Assembly: GCA_016712355.1 (NCBI GenBank)
Contig: JADJRF010000005.1
Span: 2,294,001-2,358,000 of the forward strand
Reading direction: 5' to 3'
Length of the DNA stretch: 64,000 nucleotides
From: Vampirovibrionales bacterium
GTDB lineage: Bacteria; Cyanobacteriota; Vampirovibrionia; Vampirovibrionales; Vampirovibrionaceae
In this document: positions 46,171 through 57,904 of the stretch, piece after piece
Layout of the letters: each line of letters starts with the position of its first letter
Numbering within the stretch: position 1 is the first letter of the stretch
Notes under the pieces: model-generated
The model's database searches: none
Told to the model about the DNA's origin: nothing
The model's input: the letters and a program-made list of their open reading frames with translations, nothing else
Position numbers and translations under genes: made by a program

Positions 46171-48069
46171 ATGCCCGCCATTCAAACCTACGTCCCGCTC
46201 TACCGCAAATACCGCCCGCAGTCGTTCGCCGATCTCGTTGGGCAGGAAGCCATTGTCCAGACCCTGACCAACGCCATCGAGACCCAGAAGGTCGCGCACG
46301 CCTATTTGCTCTGCGGCCCTCGCGGCACCGGCAAGACCTCCACCGCGAGAATCCTGGCGAAATCTCTCAACTGCGCCCAGGGACCCACCGCCACCCCTTG
46401 CCAGACCTGTGACGCCTGCGTCGGCGTCACCAACGGCGCAGCCATCGACATCATTGAAATCGACGCGGCCAGCAACAACGGCGTGGAAAACGCCCGCGAT
46501 TTAATCGAGAACTGCCAGTTTGCGCCGATGTCGGGTCGCTACAAGATTTACATCGTGGACGAAGTCCATATGCTCAGTACCGCCGCCTTTAACGCGCTGC
46601 TGAAAACGCTGGAAGAGCCGCCGCCCAACGTGGTATTCATCTTCGCCACGACGGAAGCCCATAAAGTCCTGCCCACGATTATCAGCCGGTGTCAGCGCTT
46701 CGATTTTTCGCGCATCACGACCGATCAGCTCATTGCGCATCTGACCCAGACGGCTGAGCGAGAGGGGATTCGCATTGCGCCCGAAGCCCTTCAGGCAATC
46801 GCCCGTCATGCGCGCGGCGGAATGCGAAACGCGCTGAGCATGCTGGATCAGGTCGGCGTCCTGTCACAAGCCAATCCGCAAACCGTGGTGTCTCAGGCTG
46901 ACGTCATCCGTTTTATCGGGGCGCTTGAGCAGGACGCGCTGTTTGAATTGACCGACGCCATTGCGCGTCAGGACGCCGCCGCGCTGCTGGCCAAACTCGG
47001 CAATCTCAACGATCGCGGGGTGGACCCCGCTCTGTTGGCGCGCGACCTCGCCCAACACCTTCGGGATTTGTTTCTTACCGCCGTGTGCGGGCCCAGCGTT
47101 CAAGCCCAGGAACTCGGGGTTTCCGTCGATGCGCTGGCGAGATTGCAAACGCAGTCGCCGTCGTTTTCTCGCGAAGAGTATCCGCAACTGCTGCAATCGC
47201 TGGCGGCGCTGGAGCGCGATCTTCGCCGTACGCAACAGCCGCAGCTCTGGCTGGAAATTGGTTTGATGGACCTCGCCTTTCGCACCGACGTCCACACGCT
47301 CAAAGGCTTATCCGAGCGCGTAGCGTCGTTAGAAGACGCGTTGGCCGGCGAGGCTGCGCGCACGCTCCTGTCTGCTGCGCCTAACAGCGGCGGATTACCG
47401 CCGACTGCGCCCGCGACGAGCGCAACGGCGCCGCTGACGCCTCAGCGTTCGACAACGCCAGCGAGCCAACCAGCGACCGGATTTTCTTCTCCTGCGGCGG
47501 CTTCCGCAACGCCGGCTTCAGTCCAGCCGTCCATTTCTGGCGGCGGGCTGGACTGGGATGCCATGATAGCCAGTATTCCCAGTATGCCGCTTCGGGCGCA
47601 GCTGACCCAACAGGCGTTCTTATTAGGGATTGAGGGCACGCGCGTGACAATCGGGTGTCCCAGCGAACCGGTTCTGCAAATGCTCAAAAAAGAAGACAGG
47701 TTCTTTCACTTGCAGAAAGCCGTCGATGCGGCCATGGGTCGCACGACGCAAGTGGTCATCGTGCTTGAAAAAACCCGTCCGGCCCGTGGGGCCAGCGTCC
47801 CCCCCGGCCCCGCGCGAGCCGTGGCAGCTGTTTCCGCCGCGCCGCCAGCCATGGAATCCGCGCGTCCGTTGCATCAAGTTCCCACCGATAGCGAGCCCGC
47901 GCCGCCCCTTCCCCCAGCGCCGCCCGATGATGATGAGCCCGAGGCAATGGAGACGTCTGTAGAAGCCCCGCCTCCAGCGCCTCAGCCCCACTACGCCGAC
48001 GACGAAGACGATATGGCGGAAGCAAAAAAGTACACCATGGAACTCTTACAGGGCAAACCGCTCAGCTAA
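46171..48069 (+). CDS. dnaX: DNA polymerase III subunit gamma/tau
   Basis: Clamp-loader ATPase and organiser of the replicative polymerase. The product is 632 residues. Near the N-terminus lies LYRKYRPQSFADLVGQ. Next come Walker A GPRGTGKTS (49-57), the zinc-binding cysteines C68, C77, C80 and C83, Walker B VDEVHML (129-135), and the arginine-finger SRC near 174. Domain III runs to about 360, followed by a Pro/Ala/Thr-rich linker and a tau-type C-terminal domain (LDWDAMIASIPSMPLRAQLTQQAFLLG). An acidic Pro-rich tail ends in MAEAKKYTMELL. ATG 46171 gives the normal N-terminus; its ribosome site is weak. A slippery heptamer lies 13 codons before the stop. Confidence 0.95.
   Translation: MPAIQTYVPLYRKYRPQSFADLVGQEAIVQTLTNAIETQKVAHAYLLCGPRGTGKTSTARILAKSLNCAQGPTATPCQTCDACVGVTNGAAIDIIEIDAASNNGVENARDLIENCQFAPMSGRYKIYIVDEVHMLSTAAFNALLKTLEEPPPNVVFIFATTEAHKVLPTIISRCQRFDFSRITTDQLIAHLTQTAEREGIRIAPEALQAIARHARGGMRNALSMLDQVGVLSQANPQTVVSQADVIRFIGALEQDALFELTDAIARQDAAALLAKLGNLNDRGVDPALLARDLAQHLRDLFLTAVCGPSVQAQELGVSVDALARLQTQSPSFSREEYPQLLQSLAALERDLRRTQQPQLWLEIGLMDLAFRTDVHTLKGLSERVASLEDALAGEAARTLLSAAPNSGGLPPTAPATSATAPLTPQRSTTPASQPATGFSSPAAASATPASVQPSISGGGLDWDAMIASIPSMPLRAQLTQQAFLLGIEGTRVTIGCPSEPVLQMLKKEDRFFHLQKAVDAAMGRTTQVVIVLEKTRPARGASVPPGPARAVAAVSAAPPAMESARPLHQVPTDSEPAPPLPPAPPDDDEPEAMETSVEAPPPAPQPHYADDEDDMAEAKKYTMELLQGKPLS
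48024..48030 (+). promoter_or_regulatory. A AAA AAG slippery heptamer near the dnaX stop
   Basis: The heptamer is in the correct phase (GC A AAA AAG, coding AKK), the same word used for -1 frameshifting in E. coli dnaX. A -1 shift here would avoid the dnaX stop and read without interruption into the next gene (48132-49151). I see no strong stem-loop just downstream, so function is speculative. Confidence 0.3.
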
Positions 48070-48131
48070 CGCACGAAGACGCGTTGAGTGGGTTTATAGA
48101 AGCATTGTCCTTTTCCAAAGGGATTCGCAGC

Positions 48132-49151
48132 ATGGATCCGTCCGGTTTTTTATCCAATCCCAGTGCGCGTTTCGGGTGTCGTCAGATGGCGTTTTACAGC
48201 AATCAGACGCCCTCTATAAACGAACAGGCGGCCCGCTCATGGATGCTTCAGCAAGATCCCAACGCGTTGATCGCGCAAGCCGCTCCAGGCCATTGGCCGT
48301 CCCAAACGCTCGGACGGCCATCGACGCTTGAGGATCTGGCCGGCTTGAACCAGAAAGGCTCAAAAGACGCCTTTGGCCTGGTGGCAACAGGACCCAATAC
48401 CCCTCCGCATCAAGCGTTTAGATTTCCAGGATCGGCCAGCGCCAACCCGGGGGTTTTTGCGCAAGGCGTGGCGACAATGCAGCAGAGCGGGTCGCAAGTG
48501 TTAATGGCGCACGCCCTTGCGGCCGTCAAACGCAAACCTGACAGCCCGCCAAGCAGCGTACTGGAGGCGCCGCCTTTTCAGGCCGGGGGCGCGACGCTGA
48601 TGCTGAACGGCAAGTTCTCGGGAATCTGGAACCCCATCTTCGAACAGGAAATCGCGCAACAGTATCCCACAGGCGCGGGGCCCAAAGGGCGCACAGGCGC
48701 CGAACGGTTCTTGTATCTGTATCAGGGACGGTTGACGCAAATGGCCCAACAACAAGGGATCGCGCCCGAACAAGTCTCTGCGCGGAGCCGCGCTCAGGTT
48801 TTTGCGCGACTCCTGCATCAGGTAAACACGCTTTCGACGCCAGATTACAATGCAGTCGCTCCCAATGCCCTTGGGCTGAGCGGACGAATTCAAACCGGAC
48901 CCGACCCGTCTTTGATTTTAACGGATCATGGCGTTCAGTTAGCCTATCGCGGGGCGCGCGGGCTGTTTCTGGGCAAGCAGCTCGTGGATTCGACGCATTA
49001 TCAGTATATTTTATGCTCAGAATTGCCCCAGCATTCGCCACCGACGACGCAGTGGGCGGAAATCCCGGTGGGCCACATGGTCGCTATCGCGCCGGACGCC
49101 AATGGCATGATTAAGCCGATGATTGAGCCGATGTCCGCCTTACTGGCGTAA
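48132..49151 (+). CDS. Unknown protein with N-terminal Arg-Phe-Gly motif (339 aa)
   Basis: It starts MDPSGFLSNPSARFGCRQM. An in-frame TTG at 48084, 15 bp after dnaX, is another possible start; ribosome sites are poor for both. There is no signal peptide or clear membrane span. The protein is rich in Gln, Pro, Ala and Gly, with a more ordered middle (FSGIWNPIFEQEIAQQYPTG, GAERFLYLYQGRLTQMAQQQGI) and a C-terminal part that may be beta-rich (ILTDHGVQLAYRGARGLFLG). I do not recognise it. It lies in the -1 frame of dnaX and is followed by a terminator at 49195-49233. Confidence 0.6.
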   Translation: MDPSGFLSNPSARFGCRQMAFYSNQTPSINEQAARSWMLQQDPNALIAQAAPGHWPSQTLGRPSTLEDLAGLNQKGSKDAFGLVATGPNTPPHQAFRFPGSASANPGVFAQGVATMQQSGSQVLMAHALAAVKRKPDSPPSSVLEAPPFQAGGATLMLNGKFSGIWNPIFEQEIAQQYPTGAGPKGRTGAERFLYLYQGRLTQMAQQQGIAPEQVSARSRAQVFARLLHQVNTLSTPDYNAVAPNALGLSGRIQTGPDPSLILTDHGVQLAYRGARGLFLGKQLVDSTHYQYILCSELPQHSPPTTQWAEIPVGHMVAIAPDANGMIKPMIEPMSALLA

Positions 49152-49194
49152 TAGCAAAAACCGGCTCAGAGCTGTTCGAAAATAGGCGCATACG

Positions 49195-49233
49195 AAAGCC
49201 GCCTCCAGAGTCGAGACTCCAGAGGCGGTTTTA
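49195..49233. terminator. Bidirectional terminator between 48132 gene and rRNA
   Basis: A 13-bp GC-rich inverted repeat with two mismatched pairs (CCGCCTC...GAGGCGG) closes on CGAG and is flanked by AAA and TTTT. It can end the plus-strand gene and the minus-strand rRNA transcript. Confidence 0.7.
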
Positions 49234-49240
49234 AAATGAA

Positions 49241-49357
49241 CCCTTGGCGGAAGCTATCTTTCCAGGACCTCTCGGTCCAAGTATTGTCGCAGCGTGCGGT
49301 CTTTACGGCCGTGTTCGGAATGGGAACGGGTGTTTTCCCGCAGCTAAACCACCAAGG
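49241..49357 (-). rRNA. rrf: 5S ribosomal RNA
   Basis: Read on the minus strand, the terminal stem CCTTGG/CCAAGG encloses the conserved loop words CCCGTTCCCATTCCGAACACGG and CTTGG, in about 117 nt. It follows the 23S 3' end by about 107 nt with no tRNA between. Confidence 0.92.
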
Positions 49358-49464
49358 AACTTATCGGGTCGTTCCCTGACGACTGCATAAAATCAGACGT
49401 GATTGCTCCGTTACCGGAGTAAAGCTGCCAACGAGCCAAAAGGCAATTATCACTGAATCGAGGG

Positions 49465-52488
<3,024 letters not shown>

Positions 52489-52729
52489 TCACACCTCGAT
52501 TGTGTCGATACTGACTAAGTTCAACATAGTGATTTATCCTTTTGGTGCGAGATGATTTCGTCGAAATCATTCTACGCATTTCGTCGACAGATCTGCGCCA
52601 ACTCCGCTTAAAACACGCGTCCTTGTGAGACTTGCGCTTCTAACGAAGTACCGCAGATACGTCTGATCTATGCAGTTGTCAAGGTACGGTTGGCGCCTGC
52701 GGCGAAGGTATCACCGTCGGCGGAGTAGT

Positions 52730-52758
52730 ATGATGCCTTAATGCCAGGGGGAAGTCAA
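52730..52758 (-). promoter_or_regulatory. Own promoter of the 23S-5S unit
   Basis: The minus-strand -35 is TTGACT (52753-52758) and the -10 is CATCAT (52730-52735), with a 17-bp spacer. The transcript would begin near 52723, leaving a leader of about 235 nt before 23S. The 310-nt gap 52489-52798 holds this promoter, the leader and half of the 23S processing stem; I see no tRNA or 16S sequence in it. Confidence 0.65.
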
Positions 52759-52798
52759 GCGGCGCAGGCGTGTAAATTTTTGTTACCAGCGTGGGCGT

Positions 52799-53680
52799 CT
52801 ACTGCGCATCATCCCATGGCGGGAAAGGCCGTGGATGCGGCGCGCCATAGAGTTGACGCGCTCGGATATACTCGCCTTGCGATACGGTGATGCTATCGCG
52901 AGGCGGCAACTCGCCCGCGGCCATTGCGCGGCGGACCGCCGTCGAATGAATGCCCTCGGCGCTTCGCTGAAACGCGCGCGTCGCGATTGGCACAGGCGCG
53001 GCAGCGCCTTTCAGAGAGACCTGCTCGATCGGCGCTTCGCCTTCGCAAACGCCCTGAATAATGAGCGCATGGTCGAGCAGCGCACCCGAAGAGACCCCGC
53101 GATGCGACAATTGATCCCCTTCCAGAGCGTCTCGCCCGATCAACAGCGGAAAACGTACGTTTCGAGGCAGCGCCTTCAGCGTGGCGATCAGCGCTGAATC
53201 TTGCCCATGTTGATTCTCAGCGTACATGGCGCTGCTGCGACGCAGCAACGACAGCAACACATCCAGCGAAGCGACCGCCATGCGCTTTTCGTCCGAAAGC
53301 GCTAATTTCGCCAGAGTCAGACGTTCTTTTCCTGGCAGGAAATCGGGCTTGCCCTGCTTATGCGGAGGACGCCCACCCACCAGAAACGCCACATGCCCGA
53401 ATCCCGCCTGCGTCATCGCCTCGCGCGCATACGTGACATGAGCGCGGGTCAATGGATTCGCGGATACGTAGTACAGAAGAATGCCGCTGCGATCAATCGC
53501 CGATTGCATCCAGCGGCCCAAGGCGGTATCCGGCTTGTCGACGGGCATTACCGGAGATACAGGATCAGCGTCGGCATTGGCGTTGAAAGAATCGCCATGA
53601 GGCGTCGACGGGGGCGTCTGGTCTTTGCCAAACGCGACACGGCGCGTCAGCCCTTGTCTTATCGAGAAAGAGGGCGACAT
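52799..53680 (-). CDS. Divergent nicotinate-nucleotide adenylyltransferase-like protein (NadD family)
   Basis: The nucleotidyltransferase fold is indicated by YYVSANPLTRAH (70-81, in place of GGxFNPxHxGH), then GGRPPHKQG (102-110, NadD-like PPHK) and GIHSTAVRRAMAAGE near 257 (the ISSTxIR-type motif). The first nucleotidyltransferase His is replaced by Thr (T-R-A-H), and the Gly-rich loop is altered. NadD adenylates NaMN in NAD synthesis; activity here is inferred. An N-terminal extension of about 65 residues begins MSPSFSIRQGLTRRVAFGK, with the Arg..Phe-Gly motif. Start 53680 is uncertain: ATG 53704 is possible and neither has a good ribosome site. The product is 293 residues, longer than usual NadD (about 200). 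Confidence 0.6.
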   Translation of the reverse strand: MSPSFSIRQGLTRRVAFGKDQTPPSTPHGDSFNANADADPVSPVMPVDKPDTALGRWMQSAIDRSGILLYYVSANPLTRAHVTYAREAMTQAGFGHVAFLVGGRPPHKQGKPDFLPGKERLTLAKLALSDEKRMAVASLDVLLSLLRRSSAMYAENQHGQDSALIATLKALPRNVRFPLLIGRDALEGDQLSHRGVSSGALLDHALIIQGVCEGEAPIEQVSLKGAAAPVPIATRAFQRSAEGIHSTAVRRAMAAGELPPRDSITVSQGEYIRARQLYGAPHPRPFPPWDDAQ

Positions 53681-53790
53681 GAAAGTTTTTTCCCAGGCTG
53701 TCATAGCCAAAGCAAACCCCAGCCCCTCGAATAATTGACCTGATTGTCCCCCGCAGACGGCGCTGTAAGCCAATGGCCCTATGTATTATA

Positions 53791-54324
53791 TCAAGAATCT
53801 GACGCCCAGGCCCCCAGCGAATCAGGATCCATCCCCAATTCGCGCAGGATTTCCTCGATTCTGGCCCAGTTTTGAGCGCTTTGCGCCTCGAAGCCGCAGC
53901 CGGGATGAAACACCGTGTTTTTGTGGGGAAACGGGTAAGCCCGGCACCCCGTCGGGCGATCTTCATGAACGCCGCAGCGACCGTCCTGCAGAACAAAGCG
54001 GCATTTGAAAAACGTCACGTCATCGGGATTTTTCCCCTTGGCGAGCGCTTTTTCGCGCACGCGATCCACAAACGCGTCGGCGATTTCGCGCACGGCGGCT
54101 TGAGACGGATACGCCTCAAAGATAGACGCAAAAGCGCGCGCATGCTCAGCATCCGGCGTATCGCCCTGTCCTAAAGCGTGAATCTCCTCGATCGACAGCG
54201 ATCCCTTGAAGGTCGCAACACGACAACAAATGCCGCGCTGCTTGCAAAGCGTCTGCGGCATCTTGAGCAGACGCTCAACCTCCTGAGCCATTCCCAGAGG
54301 CGATTCTGAATCGCTCAAGGCCAT
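53791..54324 (-). CDS. YkgJ-family cysteine-cluster protein
   Basis: A putative metal-binding protein (CxxxCxxCC-type family, Zn or Fe-S suspected). Cysteines occur in LCKQRGICCR, FKCRFV, DGRCGVHEDRPTGCRAYPF and HPGCGF, the family order. ATG 54324 is preceded by GGGAGG with good spacing; the longer reading to 54510 lacks one. The product is 177 residues. It lies 110 bp downstream of NadD's possible upstream start and next to a second family member on the same strand (54404-55021), suggesting an old duplication. Function of the family is not firmly known. Confidence 0.8.
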   Translation of the reverse strand: MALSDSESPLGMAQEVERLLKMPQTLCKQRGICCRVATFKGSLSIEEIHALGQGDTPDAEHARAFASIFEAYPSQAAVREIADAFVDRVREKALAKGKNPDDVTFFKCRFVLQDGRCGVHEDRPTGCRAYPFPHKNTVFHPGCGFEAQSAQNWARIEEILRELGMDPDSLGAWASDS

Positions 54325-54403
54325 AACGGCCCTCCCGCCAGAGAGTGCGCCGATGCGAGCTGGACACAAACGCAATATGCCATGGGCCCGTGCCGAACGC
54401 CCC

Positions 54404-55021
54404 CTACCAGTAGTCTGCGCCGAAGCGCTTCCAGGGACGAATACTCTTTTGCACCATCGCGCGCAGCTCGTCGAGCGTGGTTTCGGGACGCAAGGGATGC
54501 GTTTTGCCATCAGGGGACATTTGTTCGATGACGTAGGCGCTGGTTTTCAAGTCGCGAATGGCGCGCTTCTGCTTCTCGCGCTGCAAGAACTGCCAGCCTT
54601 CAAAACCACAGCCCGGGGGCATTACGGACCAGCCATGCGCCGGCGCTTCTCGACAACAGCGCGGACGCGTCTCATAAATGCCGCACAAACCTTCCGGCGT
54701 AACATAGCGGCAATGATAAAACGTGAGTTTCTTGCCCTGCAGATCGGGATTATGCTCGGCTTCGCGCAACACCTGATCCACCTGATCTGGAACGGCGGCG
54801 CGGGCGTCTTCGAGGGTTTCGTAAGGCTGAAAGATACTCAAAAACTCGATGGCTTCGGCCTCTCCGCGCGCGGCCATTTCCTGAAGCTCTTCGTAGGGCG
54901 CATACGTGGTAGCGGAGCGACAGCAGCGACCGCATTTATGACAGAAATCCGGCAAATCGGCCCTGGTTTCGTCTTGTGCGCCGGGATCGTCCTGGGTGCC
55001 GTAATAGTTCATGTCGTACAT
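54404..55021 (-). CDS. YkgJ-family cysteine-cluster protein (second copy)
   Basis: Cysteines in FCHKCGRCCR (a full CxxCxxCC), FYHCRYV, GLCGIYETRPRCCRE and MPPGCGF match the family pattern more closely than the neighbouring copy. The C-terminus has an added helical tail with many charges. ATG 55021 (MYDMNYYG) is chosen because AAGGCGG lies just upstream. The product is 205 residues. The two copies share the motif order but little else, so duplication is old or they were acquired separately. Confidence 0.82.
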   Translation of the reverse strand: MYDMNYYGTQDDPGAQDETRADLPDFCHKCGRCCRSATTYAPYEELQEMAARGEAEAIEFLSIFQPYETLEDARAAVPDQVDQVLREAEHNPDLQGKKLTFYHCRYVTPEGLCGIYETRPRCCREAPAHGWSVMPPGCGFEGWQFLQREKQKRAIRDLKTSAYVIEQMSPDGKTHPLRPETTLDELRAMVQKSIRPWKRFGADYW

Positions 55022-55151
55022 GAGCAAGCCGCCTTTTTTATCCGCCTGCGGACGCCTTGCAGGACGTCCATAGAACCGCTGCTGACACTATACGCGATTT
55101 TACGATTCCAGCCATCGTCCGACGGTGGGGCAAACCCGTCGCTCCTGACGC

Positions 55152-56012
55152 CTAGTGACGCAAAGCGTAGAGAATCATCGCATCGCGCCAGCGATCGGGC
55201 AGTGCGCGCATCGTGCGCCACAAGAACCCGCCTCGCCCGACGCCATAGCGGGATTTGGGAGAGCGATCCGTTAATGCGCGCAGAATCACGCGGGTGACGA
55301 CGCTGGGATCGTCGCCCGTTTGACCGGATCGCGCGGCGCGCTCGCCCATTTTAAGAAACAGCGGCGCATACAATTGCTGGATTTCTTGCGGCACTTGGGG
55401 GAAAGCTGACGCCGCCTCAGACGTTGTTTTTTGCCACAGGGGCGTGCGGATAGGCCCCGGCTGCAGCACGCTGACTGTCACCCCTTGCGCCAGAAGCTCC
55501 ATTCGAAGCGAATCGCTCAGCGCCTCCAGCGCGAATTTAGAGCCAGCGTAAGGGCCGACAAACGGAGAAGAGAACAGACCTGAGATGGAACTCATCATGA
55601 CCACGCGCCCGCGCGCTGTGCGCAGCATCGGCAAGAAGGCCTGAGTAACAGCAATCGGCCCGATTGCATTGACCTGAAACTGATTCAGGAGCGCGGTCAT
55701 CGACGTTGTTTCCAATGGGCCGACGAGACAGAAACCCGCGTTGTTGATTAACGCATCCAGTCCGCGCGGGCCCTGGTCAGCCTGAAGGCGTTCACGCGCA
55801 GCCGTAATCGACGCCGGGTCAGTGACATCAAGGGAGATCGGACGCAGATCGCCTTCTGCCTGGGCCTGCAATGCCTGGGCGTCTTCAGCGCGTCGAACGC
55901 CTGCATACGTCGTCATGCCCACACGCGCCAACGTCAGCGCGCAATCGCGTCCGATGCCGGTCGAAGCGCCGGTCACCAGCGCCGATTTGCCGGCGAGCGC
56001 GCCAGACGGCAT
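55152..56012 (-). CDS. Short-chain dehydrogenase/reductase
   Basis: An NAD(P)-dependent oxidoreductase of the classical SDR family. The cofactor motif TGASTGIG lies at 14-21, NNAG at 90-93, the catalytic Ser in MMSSISG (142), and Y155/K159 in YAGSK. At 286 residues it is longer than usual, with a helical C-terminus (WRTMRALPDRWRDAMILYALRH). The substrate is unknown. Its ATG overlaps the stop of the upstream CoA-disulfide-reductase-like gene by one base (TAATG), so they are translationally coupled and probably work in the same stress or redox context. Confidence 0.9.
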   Translation of the reverse strand: MPSGALAGKSALVTGASTGIGRDCALTLARVGMTTYAGVRRAEDAQALQAQAEGDLRPISLDVTDPASITAARERLQADQGPRGLDALINNAGFCLVGPLETTSMTALLNQFQVNAIGPIAVTQAFLPMLRTARGRVVMMSSISGLFSSPFVGPYAGSKFALEALSDSLRMELLAQGVTVSVLQPGPIRTPLWQKTTSEAASAFPQVPQEIQQLYAPLFLKMGERAARSGQTGDDPSVVTRVILRALTDRSPKSRYGVGRGGFLWRTMRALPDRWRDAMILYALRH

Positions 56013-57757
56013 TATCTGGACGAAGGCAAGGCGTCTGCGTTCGCCGCAGCGCTTGCGCGCGCGACGCGCATGGGATTCAGCGTCTTAAGCGCGCCGGAAA
56101 GATTGCGCACACGGCGAAATCCGCGCTGACTGAGAATCCGGCATGCGTAATAAGAGCGTTGTCCCGTGGCGCAGTGGACAATGATATCGCGCTCGGCATG
56201 CGAGGCCAGCTCCGGCAGCCGATCGCGAACTTGAGACAGGGGAATATTCACCGCGCCGGGCAAGCTGTCTTCGGCAAACTCGTCTTCATCGCGCACATCC
56301 ATAATCAGCGGCTTTTGAGAGTCTGACGATTCAGAAGCGGCAAGCGCTTCAGGCCAATGCGCCATCGAGACATCGCCCGCCAGAATGTTTTGCGCAATCA
56401 TGCCCGCCAGATTGACAGGATCCTTGGCCGAGCCAAAGGGCGGCGCGTACGACAGCTCCAGCGCCGCGAGATCATGAACTGTCATGCCCGCTTGCAAAGC
56501 CGTGGCAAAGACGTCAATTCGCTTATCGACGCCAGCCGCGCCCACAATTTGCGCGCCCAGCAGGCGACCGTCGCCGGGCGAAAACAGGATTTTCATCGCC
56601 ATACGGCTGGCATTGGGATAATACCCCGCATGGTGATTGGGGTGCAGGTGAACCGCCCGGTAATCGACGTGCAAGCGTTGAAGCGTCTTTTCGTTCACGC
56701 CGGTGCAGCCGGCGGTCAGCGAGAATAAGCGCAGAATCGCAGTCCCCAGCGTTCCCCGATAGACGCTTTGACGCCCGACAATGGTATCGGCCGCAATACG
56801 TCCCTGTCGATTCGCAGGCCCCCCGAGGGGAACCAGCGACCATTGACCCGTCACGGGATTTTTAACCTCGATTACGTCGCCCACAGCCCAAATCGACGGA
56901 TCAGACGTCTGCATGCGTTCATTGACGCGAATACCGCCCAAGTCGCCCAGTTCCAGCCCGGCTTCGCGCGCCAGCGAGGTCTCAGGGCGAACGCCAATGC
57001 CAATCACGACAAGATCCGCCGCAACGCGCTCGCCGCTCTTCAGCAGGACGGTAGAAGCTTTTCCGCGCTCGTCGGGCAAAGACGGATCCACGAAGGCCGT
57101 CACCGGATCGCCCAGCGACAGCGCGATTTCGTTGCGATCGAGTTCTTCGTGCAACAGCGTGGCCATCTCCAGATCGAGCGGGGCCATCACTTGATCGAGC
57201 GCTTCGATTACCGTCACGCGAATACCGCGTTGATCCAACTGCTCCGCCAGTTCCAGCCCGATGAATCCGCCGCCGACGATAACAGCGGTTTCCGGGCGCT
57301 CCTCACGAATCCACGCTTCAATCACGTCCATATCGGCAATATTGCGCAGCGTGAAATGACCGGGGCGATCAATACCGGGAATCGGCGGGCGAATTGGCGC
57401 GGCGCCCATCGCTAGAATCAGCGCATCGTACGACTCGCGCGTGGCCACATGATTGTGGGAATCCCATACCTCGATTTCACGTCGCTGGCGATCAATCGAC
57501 TTGACCTCATGATGAATGCGCACATCCAGATTGAGCTTTTCGGCCAGCGTTTGGGGCGATTCGAGCGTAAGGGCGCCATGCTCCTGAATCTCGCGCCCCA
57601 GGTAGTAGGGCAATCCGCAGTTGGCAAACGACACATGAGGGCCGCGCTCAAAAATAATGATTTCAGCGTCTTCGTTCAGCCGTCGCAAGCGCGCCGCCGC
57701 GCTGACGCCGCCTGCAACGCCGCCCACAATCAGGATTCGTTGAGCTGTGGATGCCAT
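56012..57757 (-). CDS. CoA-disulfide reductase/NADH-oxidase-like flavoprotein fused to rhodanese
   Basis: Pyridine-nucleotide-disulfide oxidoreductase of the Cdr/Npsr type. FAD-binding ILIVGGVAGGVSAAARL is followed by the single active cysteine SFANCGLPYYLG (C47), NAD-binding VIVGGGFIGLELAEQL, IWAVGDV, and the dimer domain with GYYPNA and LSYAPPFGSAKDPVN. A C-terminal rhodanese domain follows (from about 475: IMDVRDEDEFAEDSLPGAVNIP, with Cys 529 in VHCATGQRS). The family reduces CoA disulfide, persulfide or polysulfide; the rhodanese fusion favours a role in sulfane sulfur metabolism. The product is 581 residues. The first of two coupled genes with the SDR. Confidence 0.88.
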   Translation of the reverse strand: MASTAQRILIVGGVAGGVSAAARLRRLNEDAEIIIFERGPHVSFANCGLPYYLGREIQEHGALTLESPQTLAEKLNLDVRIHHEVKSIDRQRREIEVWDSHNHVATRESYDALILAMGAAPIRPPIPGIDRPGHFTLRNIADMDVIEAWIREERPETAVIVGGGFIGLELAEQLDQRGIRVTVIEALDQVMAPLDLEMATLLHEELDRNEIALSLGDPVTAFVDPSLPDERGKASTVLLKSGERVAADLVVIGIGVRPETSLAREAGLELGDLGGIRVNERMQTSDPSIWAVGDVIEVKNPVTGQWSLVPLGGPANRQGRIAADTIVGRQSVYRGTLGTAILRLFSLTAGCTGVNEKTLQRLHVDYRAVHLHPNHHAGYYPNASRMAMKILFSPGDGRLLGAQIVGAAGVDKRIDVFATALQAGMTVHDLAALELSYAPPFGSAKDPVNLAGMIAQNILAGDVSMAHWPEALAASESSDSQKPLIMDVRDEDEFAEDSLPGAVNIPLSQVRDRLPELASHAERDIIVHCATGQRSYYACRILSQRGFRRVRNLSGALKTLNPMRVARASAAANADALPSSR

Positions 57758-57789
57758 TTATAGAGCCCTCCCGTGTCATGCCAATCTCT

Positions 57790-57825
57790 AAAAAGATCTC
57801 TTGAGAAGATTTCTCTAGAGGATCT
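57790..57825 (-). terminator. Terminator-like hairpin in the leader of the CoA-disulfide-reductase-like gene
   Basis: On the minus strand AGATC(C)TCT..GAGAA pairs with TTCTC..AGAGATCT, with one bulge, and TTTTT follows (complement of 57790-57794). It lies 80 bp after the SpoIID-protein stop and 33 bp before the next ATG, so it may end the former or attenuate the latter. A -10-like TATAGT lies upstream at 57852-57857. Confidence 0.5.
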
Positions 57826-57904
57826 CTCTTGCGCTTATCGCAAACGCCCTTCACTATACCCTAAATGGGGAAGTCGCGACGTGCGGTATGCGGACCGATG
57901 CGGT

